Source of the DNA: SZAS-103 sp038226665
Lineage (GTDB): Bacteria > Pseudomonadota > Gammaproteobacteria > Xanthomonadales > Xanthomonadaceae
Assembly (NCBI GenBank): GCA_038226665.1
Contig: JBBRQI010000009.1
Coordinates: forward strand, 1 to 64,000
Length of the DNA: 64,000 bases
Reading direction: 5' to 3'
Shown: positions 37,329-45,852 of the stretch, piece after piece
How positions within the stretch are numbered: position 1 is the first letter of the stretch
Layout of the letters: each line of letters opens with the position of its first letter
Notes under the pieces: model-generated
Seen by the model: only the letters and a program-made list of their open reading frames with translations
The model's database searches: none
What the model was told of the DNA's origin: nothing
Program-made: the position numbers and the translations under genes

Positions 37329-38603
37329 TCAAAGCCCCAGCACCAGGTCATCGGCATCCACGCGGTCGAGCCGGATCCTGTTCGCGAACAGCGAGAACGC
37401 AAGCATGCCTGCAAGCCCGTTCGCGCGTTGCACCCACGGCGGAACGTACAGCGGCGGTGCGAGGAATCCGTCGTCAAACAGCGGCTCGAAATGCAGCACG
37501 TCCTGCAATGCCATCTTCCCCGCGAACAGCAGCCGGCAAAGCCGCAGCCGGCGATTGCGCAACGCCCAGCGGAAGAAAGTGTGCACGCTGAGCAGGCCAT
37601 GCAGGTACACAGTGTCCTTGGTGAACGCCGCGCCCCCGCCGAGCGGCGCGCCGCGAAACACGCGCTGCGCCGAGGTGAAGCTGTCGGTCGGGCTTTGTCC
37701 GGAGCTTTCGAAGAAATCGAACACATCGAGGAAACTCGCACCCGACAACGCCATGTCCACCGCGATGATGCGCAGGCTGATGCGCTTCATCCGCGCGATG
37801 TCGATCGCACCGGTAATCTGTTCGGCGAACGTCGCCAGGCCTTCTTGCGTCGCGGTCACCCGTGGCGACGAGCGGGCGAACGATTTCAGCCACGGCTGTT
37901 CGCGGCCGTTGAGCGCGGTCAGCGAATGCACGAAGGCTTCGTGTTCGAGCAATTGCTGGCGGTCGTATTCGCTGAACGCGGCCGCGGTCCGCAGGCGGAT
38001 GCGTGTCGGCCCGGCGGCGGCTTTAGCGATCAGGCACGGGTCGAGCACCACGCTGATCTTGTGGTGCACGAAGAACGCATCGAGCTTCGCCTGCAGGTCG
38101 GCTTGCAATGCCTCGGCTGCAATGTCGTCCGGTATTCTCGTCGTGGCGAGCTCGCGGTCGAATTCGTCGGCGATCGCGATGAAATGCTGTGCAGCATCGA
38201 TATTGCTCGGTCCTTCGCCGGGCAGGCGATCGCCCGGCTTGCCGAACAGGCGGATGGAATGCTCGGTGATTTCCATCGTGCCGAGCGCTTCCAGCAGCAG
38301 CGTCGCGACACTCCAGCTTTCGCAGGTGCGTGCGATATAGACGCCGAGCGGATGGGTGAGATCGGTATCGGCGGCAATCGTCTCTAGCTCAGCCCGGGTT
38401 GCCGCGTGCCGTTGCGGCGGATATACGATCTGCGGGAAGTGCATCGTGCCGCGCGCGCGCGCAGCAAGGAAATCGGTCTGCACCTGCGCGGGCCAGCTCA
38501 CGGTCGCAAGCAGTTCGATGCCCTTCACGGCGGCGACCATGCGCGCATCGAGCGCAGCGTAGTGCGCAAGTTCTGGCGTCAACGGTTGTGCCTTTGCATC
38601 CAT
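37329..38603 (-). CDS. DUF1704 predicted metallopeptidase (QEGLA protein)
   Basis: 424 residues of the DUF1704 family, often named 'flavohemoglobin expression-modulating QEGLA motif protein'. The HExxxH zinc motif is LLEHEAFVHSLTALNG, and the family glutamate lies in TQEGLATFAEQ. The family is homologous to the eukaryotic MATCAP tyrosine carboxypeptidases, so peptidase activity is likely by fold; bacterial substrates are not established. No signal peptide is seen. It is on the same strand as rsgA and the sulfotransferase. Confidence 0.88.
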   Translation of the reverse strand: MDAKAQPLTPELAHYAALDARMVAAVKGIELLATVSWPAQVQTDFLAARARGTMHFPQIVYPPQRHAATRAELETIAADTDLTHPLGVYIARTCESWSVATLLLEALGTMEITEHSIRLFGKPGDRLPGEGPSNIDAAQHFIAIADEFDRELATTRIPDDIAAEALQADLQAKLDAFFVHHKISVVLDPCLIAKAAAGPTRIRLRTAAAFSEYDRQQLLEHEAFVHSLTALNGREQPWLKSFARSSPRVTATQEGLATFAEQITGAIDIARMKRISLRIIAVDMALSGASFLDVFDFFESSGQSPTDSFTSAQRVFRGAPLGGGAAFTKDTVYLHGLLSVHTFFRWALRNRRLRLCRLLFAGKMALQDVLHFEPLFDDGFLAPPLYVPPWVQRANGLAGMLAFSLFANRIRLDRVDADDLVLGL

Positions 38604-38632
38604 ATCCTTTCCTGTCTTCGAGTGCCCGCCGC

Positions 38633-39742
38633 CTAGTGCCTGCCGTCATTGTCGTCGAGACGTTGTTTCGCCTTGGTAAACGCGCGGGATTTGGCTGCAA
38701 TGCGCACTTCCGCGCGACGCGCGTGCTGTGCGGCGCGCCCCTGCGCAGCGGTGGTTACTTCGCCTTCGAGCTTGCGGTAATGCGCGTAGCGCGCCGCATC
38801 GAGCGCGCCCGATTCCACTGCCGCACCTACCGCGCAACCCGGTTCGCCGGCGTGCTTGCAATCGCTGAACCTGCATTGCGTGATGAGCGCTTCGATGTCT
38901 TCGAAGCTGCCTTCATCGAGCTTCTCCTCGCCGGTGAACTTGAGTTCGCGCATGCCCGGCGAATCGATCAGGCAGCCGCCCTGCGGCAACGCGATCAACG
39001 CGCGATGGGTCGTCGTGTGGCGGCCGCGCGAGTCGTGTTCGCGCACGGCGGCGGTCTTGATCTTTTGCGTGCCGAGCAGGGTGTTCGTCAGCGTGGATTT
39101 GCCGGCGCCGGAGGAACCGATCAGCACCACGCTGCGGCCCGGCCCGAGATACGGATGCAAGACCGCGACGCTGGCTGCATCCTTCGCATTGACGCGATGG
39201 ATCGCGACGCCGTGCGCGGCGATGTCGGCGAGCAAGGCATCGACATCGGTATCGGGATGCAAATCATTTTTCGTCAGCACCAGCACCGGCTCGGCACCGC
39301 TCGCGCGCACCAACAACAGGTAGCGTTCGAGCCGGCGTGGATTGAAGTCGAGGTCGAGGCCGCTGACCACGAATGCGGTATCGATGTTCGCGGCGATCGG
39401 TTGCTGCTTGTAGGCCTCGCCGGCAGCGGCGCGTTTGAGCAGGGTGCGTCGCGGCAACAACGCGACGATCTGGTCGACGCATGGTTCAAGCAACACCCAG
39501 TCGCCGACCACGGCGCGATCTTCCGCAGGGAAGCGCGGCCGCATCCACGCCGCGAGCGATTGCGCGGAGAACTCGTGATCGACAGCGGTCGCGACCGTGT
39601 ATCCGGAGCGATGTTGTGCGCTGATGCGTGCGAGCCGGCCTTCCGACAAGGCTTCCAGCGTCGAACGCGCCGCCGCATCGTCGGGCCAACCGATTGCGAG
39701 GAGCTTGGCGCGGGCGTCCGCTGTGAGCTGCATTGCAGCCAT
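38633..39742 (-). CDS. rsgA: ribosome small-subunit-dependent GTPase A
   Basis: About 369 residues with the circularly permuted GTPase order: OB-fold N-terminus, G4 VLTKNDL, G1 GSSGAGKSTLTNTLLG, G3 LIDSPGMRE. The C-terminal zinc-finger region is FSDCKHAGEPGC. RsgA helps the maturation of the 30S subunit and dissociates from it on GTP hydrolysis. Two ATGs (39742 and 39733) and an upstream TTG are possible starts; no strong SD decides between them. Divergent from the aminotransferase gene. Confidence 0.95.
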   Translation of the reverse strand: MAAMQLTADARAKLLAIGWPDDAAARSTLEALSEGRLARISAQHRSGYTVATAVDHEFSAQSLAAWMRPRFPAEDRAVVGDWVLLEPCVDQIVALLPRRTLLKRAAAGEAYKQQPIAANIDTAFVVSGLDLDFNPRRLERYLLLVRASGAEPVLVLTKNDLHPDTDVDALLADIAAHGVAIHRVNAKDAASVAVLHPYLGPGRSVVLIGSSGAGKSTLTNTLLGTQKIKTAAVREHDSRGRHTTTHRALIALPQGGCLIDSPGMRELKFTGEEKLDEGSFEDIEALITQCRFSDCKHAGEPGCAVGAAVESGALDAARYAHYRKLEGEVTTAAQGRAAQHARRAEVRIAAKSRAFTKAKQRLDDNDGRH

Positions 39743-39865
39743 TCTGCCATGCAAGCGCGAAGGATGAATGCCGAGTCGTTGTTCAGTTTCCTGTTTTGTC
39801 CCATCTCAGGCCTCGTGCGTGGCCGCGTTTGTTACGCTTGCAGATTCAAGTCCATTCGTACAGAC

Positions 39866-41092
39866 ATGACACCGGCCTCGACTCCCCTCATCACCCGCGA
39901 ACGCCTGCGCGAAGTGCGTTACGAAATCCGCGGCGAGCTCGCGCGGCGTGCGCGCGAACTCGAGGCGCGCGGGCACCAATTGATCAAGCTCAACATCGGC
40001 AACCCCGGTGCATTCGGGTTCCGCGCGCCGGAACACCTGCAAGAGGCCGTTGCAGGGCACTTGCAACAGAGCGACGCATACACGCATCAGCAAGGCTTGC
40101 CCGCCGCGCGCGACGCACTCGCCGCGCACTATTCGCATCGTGACGGCCAAGCGGTGCTGCCCGAGCAGGTATTCCTCGGCAATGGCGTGAGCGAGCTCAT
40201 CGACATCGCATTGCGTGCGTTGCTCAACCCCGGCGACGAAGTGCTGCTGCCGAGCCCCGATTATCCATTGTGGAGCGCGGCGACCATCCTCAACGACGGC
40301 GTGCCCGTGTACTACGACTGCCGCGCCGAAAACGGTTACGTGCCCGATCCCGATCAGGTCGAGGCGTTGATCACCCCACGTACGCGCGCGCTGGTCGTGA
40401 TCAATCCGAACAACCCGACCGGCGCGACCTATCCGCATGCGGTGCTCGAACGCTTCGTCGCGATCGCCGCGAAGCACCAGTTGCTACTGCTGGCCGACGA
40501 GATCTACGAAGGCATCCTGTACGACGACGCGCAATTCATCCCGATGGGCTCGCTCGCCGGCGACGTGCCGTGCCTGAGTTTCGGCGGCCTGTCGAAGCTG
40601 CATCGCGCCTGCGGTTGGCGTGTCGGCTGGGGCGTGCTGGGCGGCGATCCGTGGCGGCTCGGTGATTACATGCATTCGATCGACCTGCTCAGCGCGTTGC
40701 GGCTGTGCTCGAACGTGCCCGGCCAATGGGCGATTCCCGCCGCGCTCGAAGGCCCGAAAACGATCGCACCGTTGTGCGCACCAGGCGGACGACTCTACGA
40801 AACGCGACGCGCGGTGATCGCATGCTGCGAGGCGAGCAAGTATCTCGACCTCATCGCGCCGGAAGCCGCGCTGTACGCGTTCCCGTCGTTCCGCCGCGAC
40901 CTGCTGCCGCAGCTCGACGACCATCGCTTCGCGCTCGAACTCCTTGAAAACGAGCATGTCCTGATCGTTCCCGGATCGAGCTTCAACGTGCAGTACCGCA
41001 ATCATTTCCGGATCACGCTGCTGCCGGAAGCCGAGGTGATGCATGAAGTTTTCTCGCGAATCGAAACGGCGTTGGCGCGGCATGCAGGGTAA
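39866..41092 (+). CDS. alanine-type PLP aminotransferase (AlaA-like)
   Basis: 408 residues of the class I/II aminotransferase fold. Landmarks are LNIGNPGAFGFRAP, LLPSPDYPLWSAA, the NPNNPTGATYP loop, LLADEIYEGILYDD, and the PLP lysine in SFGGLSKLHRACGWRVGW. Sequence order matches AlaA/YfbQ-type alanine transaminases, which move an amino group between glutamate and pyruvate. I am fairly sure of the family but not of the exact substrate. The start MTPASTPLITRERLREVRYE fits the family N-terminus. Confidence 0.88.
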   Translation: MTPASTPLITRERLREVRYEIRGELARRARELEARGHQLIKLNIGNPGAFGFRAPEHLQEAVAGHLQQSDAYTHQQGLPAARDALAAHYSHRDGQAVLPEQVFLGNGVSELIDIALRALLNPGDEVLLPSPDYPLWSAATILNDGVPVYYDCRAENGYVPDPDQVEALITPRTRALVVINPNNPTGATYPHAVLERFVAIAAKHQLLLLADEIYEGILYDDAQFIPMGSLAGDVPCLSFGGLSKLHRACGWRVGWGVLGGDPWRLGDYMHSIDLLSALRLCSNVPGQWAIPAALEGPKTIAPLCAPGGRLYETRRAVIACCEASKYLDLIAPEAALYAFPSFRRDLLPQLDDHRFALELLENEHVLIVPGSSFNVQYRNHFRITLLPEAEVMHEVFSRIETALARHAG

Positions 41093-41807
41093 TTTCCTGC
41101 TGCCGTTGTTCGTCTTCTGCGCACTGGTGTGCGCATGCGCGCCATCGTCGTCTTCGCAAAAATCCGCCACACAGGAGCCGAAATCCATGCACAGTTTTCT
41201 TGCGCTGGGCGATTCCTACACGATCGGTGAAGCGGTGCGCGAATCCGAGCGCTGGCCGGTGCAACTCGCAGCGCGCCTGCGCGAACACGGCATCGCGATC
41301 GACGCGCCGCGCATCATCGCGACCACGGGCTGGACAACCGACGAGCTGTCAGTGGCGATGGACGACAGCACGTTCGCACCGCCATATGCGCTGGTCACGC
41401 TGATGATCGGCGTCAACAACCAGTTTCGTGGACGCAACGTGCGCGAATACCGTGAACAGTTCGATGCACTGCTGGTGCGTGCAATCCATCTTGCAGGCGG
41501 CGATGCGACACGGGTGATCGTGCTGTCGATTCCCGACTGGGGCGCGACGCCATTCGGCCATCGCAGTGGGCGCGATCTCGCGCAAGTCACTGCGCAAGTC
41601 GATGCGTTCAATGCGACCGCGCGCGCAGCGACAGGAGTGCATGGCGCGGCATGGGTCGATGTGACACCGGTCAGTCGCGAAGTAACGAACCATCCTGAAC
41701 TTGCAGCCCACGATGGATTGCACCCGTCCTCAGCAATGTATGCGCGCTGGGTGGATCTAACGTTGCCGGTTGCGCAAGCACGATTGCGAGCCCGAACGAC
41801 GCACTGA
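41043..41807 (+). CDS. lipoprotein SGNH/GDSL hydrolase
   Basis: 254 residues with a signal sequence ending in a lipobox-like LVCAC (around residue 30). Catalytic blocks are ALGDSYTIGE (Ser), MIGVNNQFRG (block III, Asn) and AAHDGLHPSS (Asp/His). It probably is a lipid-anchored esterase facing the periplasm; the substrate is unknown. The start at 41043 overlaps the aminotransferase by 50 bases. An in-frame ATG at 41082 would reduce the overlap to 11 bases and still leave the signal sequence intact. Confidence 0.85.
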   Translation: MKFSRESKRRWRGMQGNFLLPLFVFCALVCACAPSSSSQKSATQEPKSMHSFLALGDSYTIGEAVRESERWPVQLAARLREHGIAIDAPRIIATTGWTTDELSVAMDDSTFAPPYALVTLMIGVNNQFRGRNVREYREQFDALLVRAIHLAGGDATRVIVLSIPDWGATPFGHRSGRDLAQVTAQVDAFNATARAATGVHGAAWVDVTPVSREVTNHPELAAHDGLHPSSAMYARWVDLTLPVAQARLRARTTH

Positions 41808-41903
41808 TTCCCATGCGCGTTCGGCGACGTCTAACTTTTCTTGAATACGCCGAATCCAATGCACCTTACAATGGGCGCATCCGTTTGCTTCCGAGACAAC
41901 AAC

Positions 41904-42833
41904 ATGTCCCTTGATCCCGCACTGCGCCAGCGCATCGACACCCTGCTGCAATCCAACCGCGTCGTGTTGTTCATGAAAGGCAGCCCGGATGCGCCGCGCT
42001 GCGGTTTCTCGGCGAAGGCGACCTCGATCCTGTCGTCGTTGATCCCGACATACGCGACCGTCGACGTGCTCGAAGACGCCGAGATTCGCGAAGGCATCAA
42101 GCTCTACGGCAGCTGGCCGACCATTCCGCAGTTGTACATCGATCGGGAACTCGTCGGCGGCAGCGACATCATCGACGAGATGCTCTCCAGCGGCGAACTC
42201 CATAGCGCACTCGGCCTGGCTGCGCCGGATCGCACGCCACCCACGATCCACGTCACCCCCGCAGCGCTTGCCGCGATCCGCAACGCGATGGCCGACACGC
42301 CCGCCGGTGTCGGACTGCATCTCGCGGTGGGTGGAAATTTCGAAGCGCAGTTCCAGCTCAAGCCGATCAGCGGCCGCGAGATCGTAGCGGAAACCGACGG
42401 TTTACGCGTCCATCTCGATCCGGTCAGCGCGCCGCGCGCGAACGGGATCGTGATCGACTGGGTCGAGGATGTGAAAGGCGCTGGCCTGTCCGTGCGCAAC
42501 CCGAACGCGCCGACTCCAGTCAAATCGATCTCGGTGCAGGAGCTGCACGATCGCATCATCACCGGCACCATCGACGTGATCGACGTGCGCCCCGCATCCG
42601 CGCGAGCAATCGCGCCGTTCCCGCAACCGCACGACGTGCTCGACGCCGACAGCGCCGCGAAACTCGAAGCGCTGCCGAAGGACGTGCCGCTCGCCTTCAT
42701 CTGCCACCACGGCACCTCCAGCCGCCGCGCTGCCGAACATTTCCGCAGCCTCGGCTTCCATGATCTCTACAACGTCGAAGGCGGCATCGACGCATGGGCG
42801 AAGCAAATCGATCCCAAGGTACCGCTGTACTGA
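41904..42833 (+). CDS. Grx4-type glutaredoxin fused to IscA-like and rhodanese domains
   Basis: 309 residues in three parts. Residues 1-105 are a monothiol glutaredoxin with CGFS (DAPRCGFSAK), which binds [2Fe-2S] and delivers it to acceptors. Residues about 113-200 resemble an A-type (IscA/HesB) domain (TPAALAAIRNAMAD, GIVIDWVEDVKGAGL) but lack its cluster cysteines. Residues about 205-309 are a rhodanese domain with an active Cys in FICHHGTSSRRAA. Fusions of this kind occur in Xanthomonadales. It may combine sulfur relay and cluster transfer; this is inference. Confidence 0.9.
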   Translation: MSLDPALRQRIDTLLQSNRVVLFMKGSPDAPRCGFSAKATSILSSLIPTYATVDVLEDAEIREGIKLYGSWPTIPQLYIDRELVGGSDIIDEMLSSGELHSALGLAAPDRTPPTIHVTPAALAAIRNAMADTPAGVGLHLAVGGNFEAQFQLKPISGREIVAETDGLRVHLDPVSAPRANGIVIDWVEDVKGAGLSVRNPNAPTPVKSISVQELHDRIITGTIDVIDVRPASARAIAPFPQPHDVLDADSAAKLEALPKDVPLAFICHHGTSSRRAAEHFRSLGFHDLYNVEGGIDAWAKQIDPKVPLY

Positions 42834-42853
42834 TCCCGCTGCATTACTAGTTT

Positions 42854-43393
42854 TCAGCCCGCGAAACCACCCGCGTCGAGGAACGCGCGTTCTTGAGGCG
42901 TGCTGATCCGACTAAGCACGGCGTTGCGATGCGGGAACCGCCCGAAACGGGCGATCACGTCGCGGTGCAGCTCAGCGTATTCTAGGTAATTCGCATCGCC
43001 CAATTCGCGACACAACGCGACTGCGCGTAGCTGATCGGCGATGTCCTCGGAATGTTCGAACGGCAGATAGAGGAACACGCGCAGACCCGTATCGACCGCG
43101 CGATCGAACCCCGACGCAATCGCCCGATCGGCGACCTCACGGGCGAGCATATCGGTCGCGAACGCATCCGCGCTGCCGCGAAAGCAATTGCGTGGAAACT
43201 GGTCGAGCAGGATCACCAACGCCAGCGCACCCGCCGCGCTATCGACCCAATGATCCAATACGCGTCGCGCGGCACGATGGTGCGCATCGAGGAAGCGTTC
43301 GCGAAATTCGGCATCGAATGCAGCGTCCTTCGCAAACCAGCGCGCGGGCCCGGCGGATTGCCAGAACACCAGTACATCGGTGATTGCAGTCAT
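42854..43393 (-). CDS. DUF924 family protein
   Basis: 179 residues from MTAITDVLVFWQSAGPARWF. DUF924 features are VLVFWQ...RWFAKDAAFDAEF, LVILLDQFPRNCFRGSADAF, and FLYLPFEHSED. The family is a soluble all-helical fold of unknown function, widely distributed in Proteobacteria. The frame extends eight residues further upstream, but MTAI is the usual start. It is convergent with the glutaredoxin fusion gene (20 bases between stops). Confidence 0.88.
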   Translation of the reverse strand: MTAITDVLVFWQSAGPARWFAKDAAFDAEFRERFLDAHHRAARRVLDHWVDSAAGALALVILLDQFPRNCFRGSADAFATDMLAREVADRAIASGFDRAVDTGLRVFLYLPFEHSEDIADQLRAVALCRELGDANYLEYAELHRDVIARFGRFPHRNAVLSRISTPQERAFLDAGGFAG

Positions 43394-43522
43394 CGCGAAC
43401 TTCCCGTTGTTGCGCATCGAATGGCGAGATTGGCAATGTGTTTGGCAATGCCGCGCGACGCGTTATGCTTGGAATCGCATGCGTTGCGAATCGCGCGACC
43501 GCGATCGAACCCTGGAGATCTC

Positions 43523-43858
43523 ATGCCCCGCTATTACATCACCCTTCCCGATCCGACCAAGGCGCGCGGCAGCGATCCGGCGCTCGCGTTCACCGCGCAC
43601 GGCGCGGACGGTTTCGCCGAACAACTACAGGCCGCGCTGACCGGCACCGGATTGTTTGAACGCTGGCGCGCGAAACAGGAAGACCCGGATGCCGTCAACG
43701 ATGCGATGGCCGCGACCGATCCACTGGCGACGGTAAGCGGCAAGCAGAGCGATCTGAAAATCGATCTGGTGGTGAATACCGTGCTGCCGGGCGAAGTGCT
43801 GCGCCAGCGCATGCGCCTGCTCGCGGGCAGCGGCTGGCAATTGCGCGACGTGACCTGA
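43523..43858 (+). CDS. small conserved hypothetical protein
   Basis: 111 residues (MPRYYITLPDPTKARGSDPA ... GSGWQLRDVT). I recognise no domain. The protein is soluble, with mixed alpha/beta character (FAEQLQAALTGTGLFERWRA, LKIDLVVNTVLPGEVLRQRM). GGAG lies eight bases before the ATG, which supports the start. It lies in front of the Dph6-like gene, 43 bases apart, and may be in one transcript with it. Confidence 0.7.
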   Translation: MPRYYITLPDPTKARGSDPALAFTAHGADGFAEQLQAALTGTGLFERWRAKQEDPDAVNDAMAATDPLATVSGKQSDLKIDLVVNTVLPGEVLRQRMRLLAGSGWQLRDVT

Positions 43859-43901
43859 TCGCGCATCCACACCATCGCGTTCCGTTGCGCGCGTGGGCTT
43901 G

Positions 43902-44609
43902 ATGCGCACTCCGATCCTTGTCTCGTGGAGCGGTGGCAAGGATGCTGCCTGGGCGTTGCATGCGTTGCGATTGTCCACGCGATGGGAAGTCGTCGGCCTG
44001 CTGACGACCGTTACCGACGAATACGAGCGCGTGGCGATGCATGGCATTCGCCGCGATGTGTTGCATGCGCAAGCCGCAGCCGCGGGACTACCGCTGATCG
44101 AAGCGCGCCTGCCACGCAATGCCGACAATGCGATGTACGAAGCGGTATTCGCCGCTGCGCTCGATGAAGCGCACGAACGCTGGCCAGGCTTGACGCACAT
44201 CGCCTTTGGCGATCTGCATCTCGCCGACGTGCGCGCGTATCGCGATGCGTTGTGCGGGCGACTGGACTGGACGCCGGTGTATCCCTTGTTTGGTTCCGAT
44301 ACCGATGCGCTTGCTGGCGACATGCTCGCTGGCGGCCTGCATGCGACGTTGTGTTGCGTGGATACACAGCAACTCGATGCGCGCCATGCGGGTCGTGAAT
44401 TCGATGCAGCGTTTCTTGCCGATCTTCCCGCAACAGTGGATCGCTGCGGTGAGCGCGGCGAGTTCCACACCTGCGTCCACGCGGGCCCGATGTTCGTACG
44501 GCCGCTCGCATTGCGTCGCGGCGAAACGCAGCTGCGCGATGGGCGCTTTGCGTTTACCGATTTGCTGCTCAACGATTCCGCGTCCTTGGAACACGTCAAA
44601 GATCAGTAG
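43902..44609 (+). CDS. Dph6-like ATP-binding protein (N-type ATP-PPase)
   Basis: About 235 residues. The N-terminal VSWSGGKDAAWALHALR is the PP-loop of N-type ATP pyrophosphatases. AFGDLHLADVRAYRD and PVYPLFGSDTDAL match the diphthine-ammonia-ligase (Dph6) family. Bacteria lack diphthamide, so the true bacterial substrate is unknown; adenylation of a carboxylate followed by amide formation is the expected chemistry. A GTG at 43893 is an alternative start. Its stop overlaps the stop of the convergent frmA by seven bases. Confidence 0.85.
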   Translation: MRTPILVSWSGGKDAAWALHALRLSTRWEVVGLLTTVTDEYERVAMHGIRRDVLHAQAAAAGLPLIEARLPRNADNAMYEAVFAAALDEAHERWPGLTHIAFGDLHLADVRAYRDALCGRLDWTPVYPLFGSDTDALAGDMLAGGLHATLCCVDTQQLDARHAGREFDAAFLADLPATVDRCGERGEFHTCVHAGPMFVRPLALRRGETQLRDGRFAFTDLLLNDSASLEHVKDQ

Positions 44610-45712
44610 TGGATCACCGTGCGGATCGACTTGCCTTCGTTCATCAGGTCGAACGCTTCGTTGATGCGATCAAGCGGCAGGTTGTGGGTGATATAGGGAT
44701 CCAGCGCGATCTCGCCACGCATGGCTTGCTCCACCATGCCCGGCAATTGCGTGCGTCCGCGAACGCCACCGAATGCCGACCCGCGCCAGACGCGCCCTGT
44801 CACCAGCTGGAACGGTCGCGTGCGGACTTCCTGTCCTGCTCCAGCGACGCCGATGATGATGCTCTCGCCCCAACCCTTGTGGCAACACTCGAGCGCGGCG
44901 CGCATTACGTCGACATTGCCGATGCATTCGAAACTGTAGTCGACGCCGCCATCGGTCATGTCGACGATTGCATGTTGGATAGGGCCTGCGACGTCGCGTG
45001 GATTCACGCAATCGGTCGCGCCGAGCTGGCGCGCGAGCTCGAACTTCGCGGGATTGGTATCGATAGCGATGATGCGCCCCGCTTTCGCCATCACCGCGCC
45101 CTGGATCACCGCCAAACCAATCCCGCCGATCCCGAACACAGCGACCGATGCGCCGGGTTCGACCTTCGCCGTGTTGAGCACCGCGCCGATGCCGGTGGTG
45201 ACGCCGCAACCGAGCAGGCAGACTTTTTCCAGCGGCGCGGCCTTGTTGATGACCGCCAATGAAATTTCAGGCACCACCGTGTATTCGCTGAAGGTGCTGG
45301 TGCCCATGTAGTGATGGATGGACTTGCCGTTCTGCGAGAAACGCGATGTGCCGTCTGGCATCTGGCCGCGGCCTTGCGTCGCGCGCACAGCCTGGCAAAG
45401 ATTAGTTTTGCCGGATTTGCAGAACTTGCATTGCCGGCATTCGGCCGTGTACAGCGGGATCACATGGTCGCCGACTTTCACACTCGTCACGCCAGCGCCG
45501 ATCTCGACCACCACGCCACCGCCTTCGTGGCCGAGTACGGCGGGAAACAGGCCTTCGGGATCGTCGCCACTCAGCGTGAATGCGTCGGTGTGGCAGACGC
45601 CGGTCGCCTTGATCTGCACCAGCACTTCGCCCGCGCGCGGACCTTCGACATCGATCACTTCGATCGACAACGGCTTGCCCGCTTCCCACGCGACGGCTGC
45701 ACGGCTTTTCAT
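44603..45712 (-). CDS. frmA: S-(hydroxymethyl)glutathione dehydrogenase (class III ADH)
   Basis: 369 residues of the zinc-dependent class III alcohol dehydrogenase family. Catalytic zinc ligands are in ATGVCHTDAFTLSG and GHEGGGVV; the structural zinc ligands are in TAECRQCKFCKSGKTNLC. The NAD fold is VFGIGGIGLAVIQGA. The enzyme oxidises the glutathione adduct of formaldehyde and also reduces S-nitrosoglutathione. No formylglutathione hydrolase gene is next to it. gshA, which makes glutathione precursor, lies 900 bases away. The gene name adhC/frmA varies between species. Confidence 0.95.
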   Translation of the reverse strand: MKSRAAVAWEAGKPLSIEVIDVEGPRAGEVLVQIKATGVCHTDAFTLSGDDPEGLFPAVLGHEGGGVVVEIGAGVTSVKVGDHVIPLYTAECRQCKFCKSGKTNLCQAVRATQGRGQMPDGTSRFSQNGKSIHHYMGTSTFSEYTVVPEISLAVINKAAPLEKVCLLGCGVTTGIGAVLNTAKVEPGASVAVFGIGGIGLAVIQGAVMAKAGRIIAIDTNPAKFELARQLGATDCVNPRDVAGPIQHAIVDMTDGGVDYSFECIGNVDVMRAALECCHKGWGESIIIGVAGAGQEVRTRPFQLVTGRVWRGSAFGGVRGRTQLPGMVEQAMRGEIALDPYITHNLPLDRINEAFDLMNEGKSIRTVIHY

Positions 45713-45749
45713 TGTTGACTCCTTGCTGATGATTCCTCTGCCACCAGGA

Positions 45750-45835
45750 GAGAATGCCCGATGGGCAGGGGTTGGGCGAAGCGCAGCGACGGATTCTTTC
45801 GCCCCTCACCCCAACCCTCTCCCGATGGGAGAGAG
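45750..45835. repeat. REP-like intergenic repeat
   Basis: Two small hairpins of the same design, TGCCC-GAT-GGGCA (45755-45767) and CTCTCCC-GAT-GGGAGAG (45817-45833), flank an inverted GGGTTGGGCGAA / TTCGCCCC...CCAACCC pair. Repeats of this CTCACCCCAACCCTCTCCC type occur many times in Xanthomonadales and related genomes. It lies between frmA and the SEC-C gene. Confidence 0.7.
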
Positions 45836-45852
45836 ACTCATTTTCAGACCAA

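Noticed and set aside
36558..38387. 609-codon open frame on plus
   Set aside because: Antisense to the sulfotransferase and DUF1704 genes, both with clear motifs.
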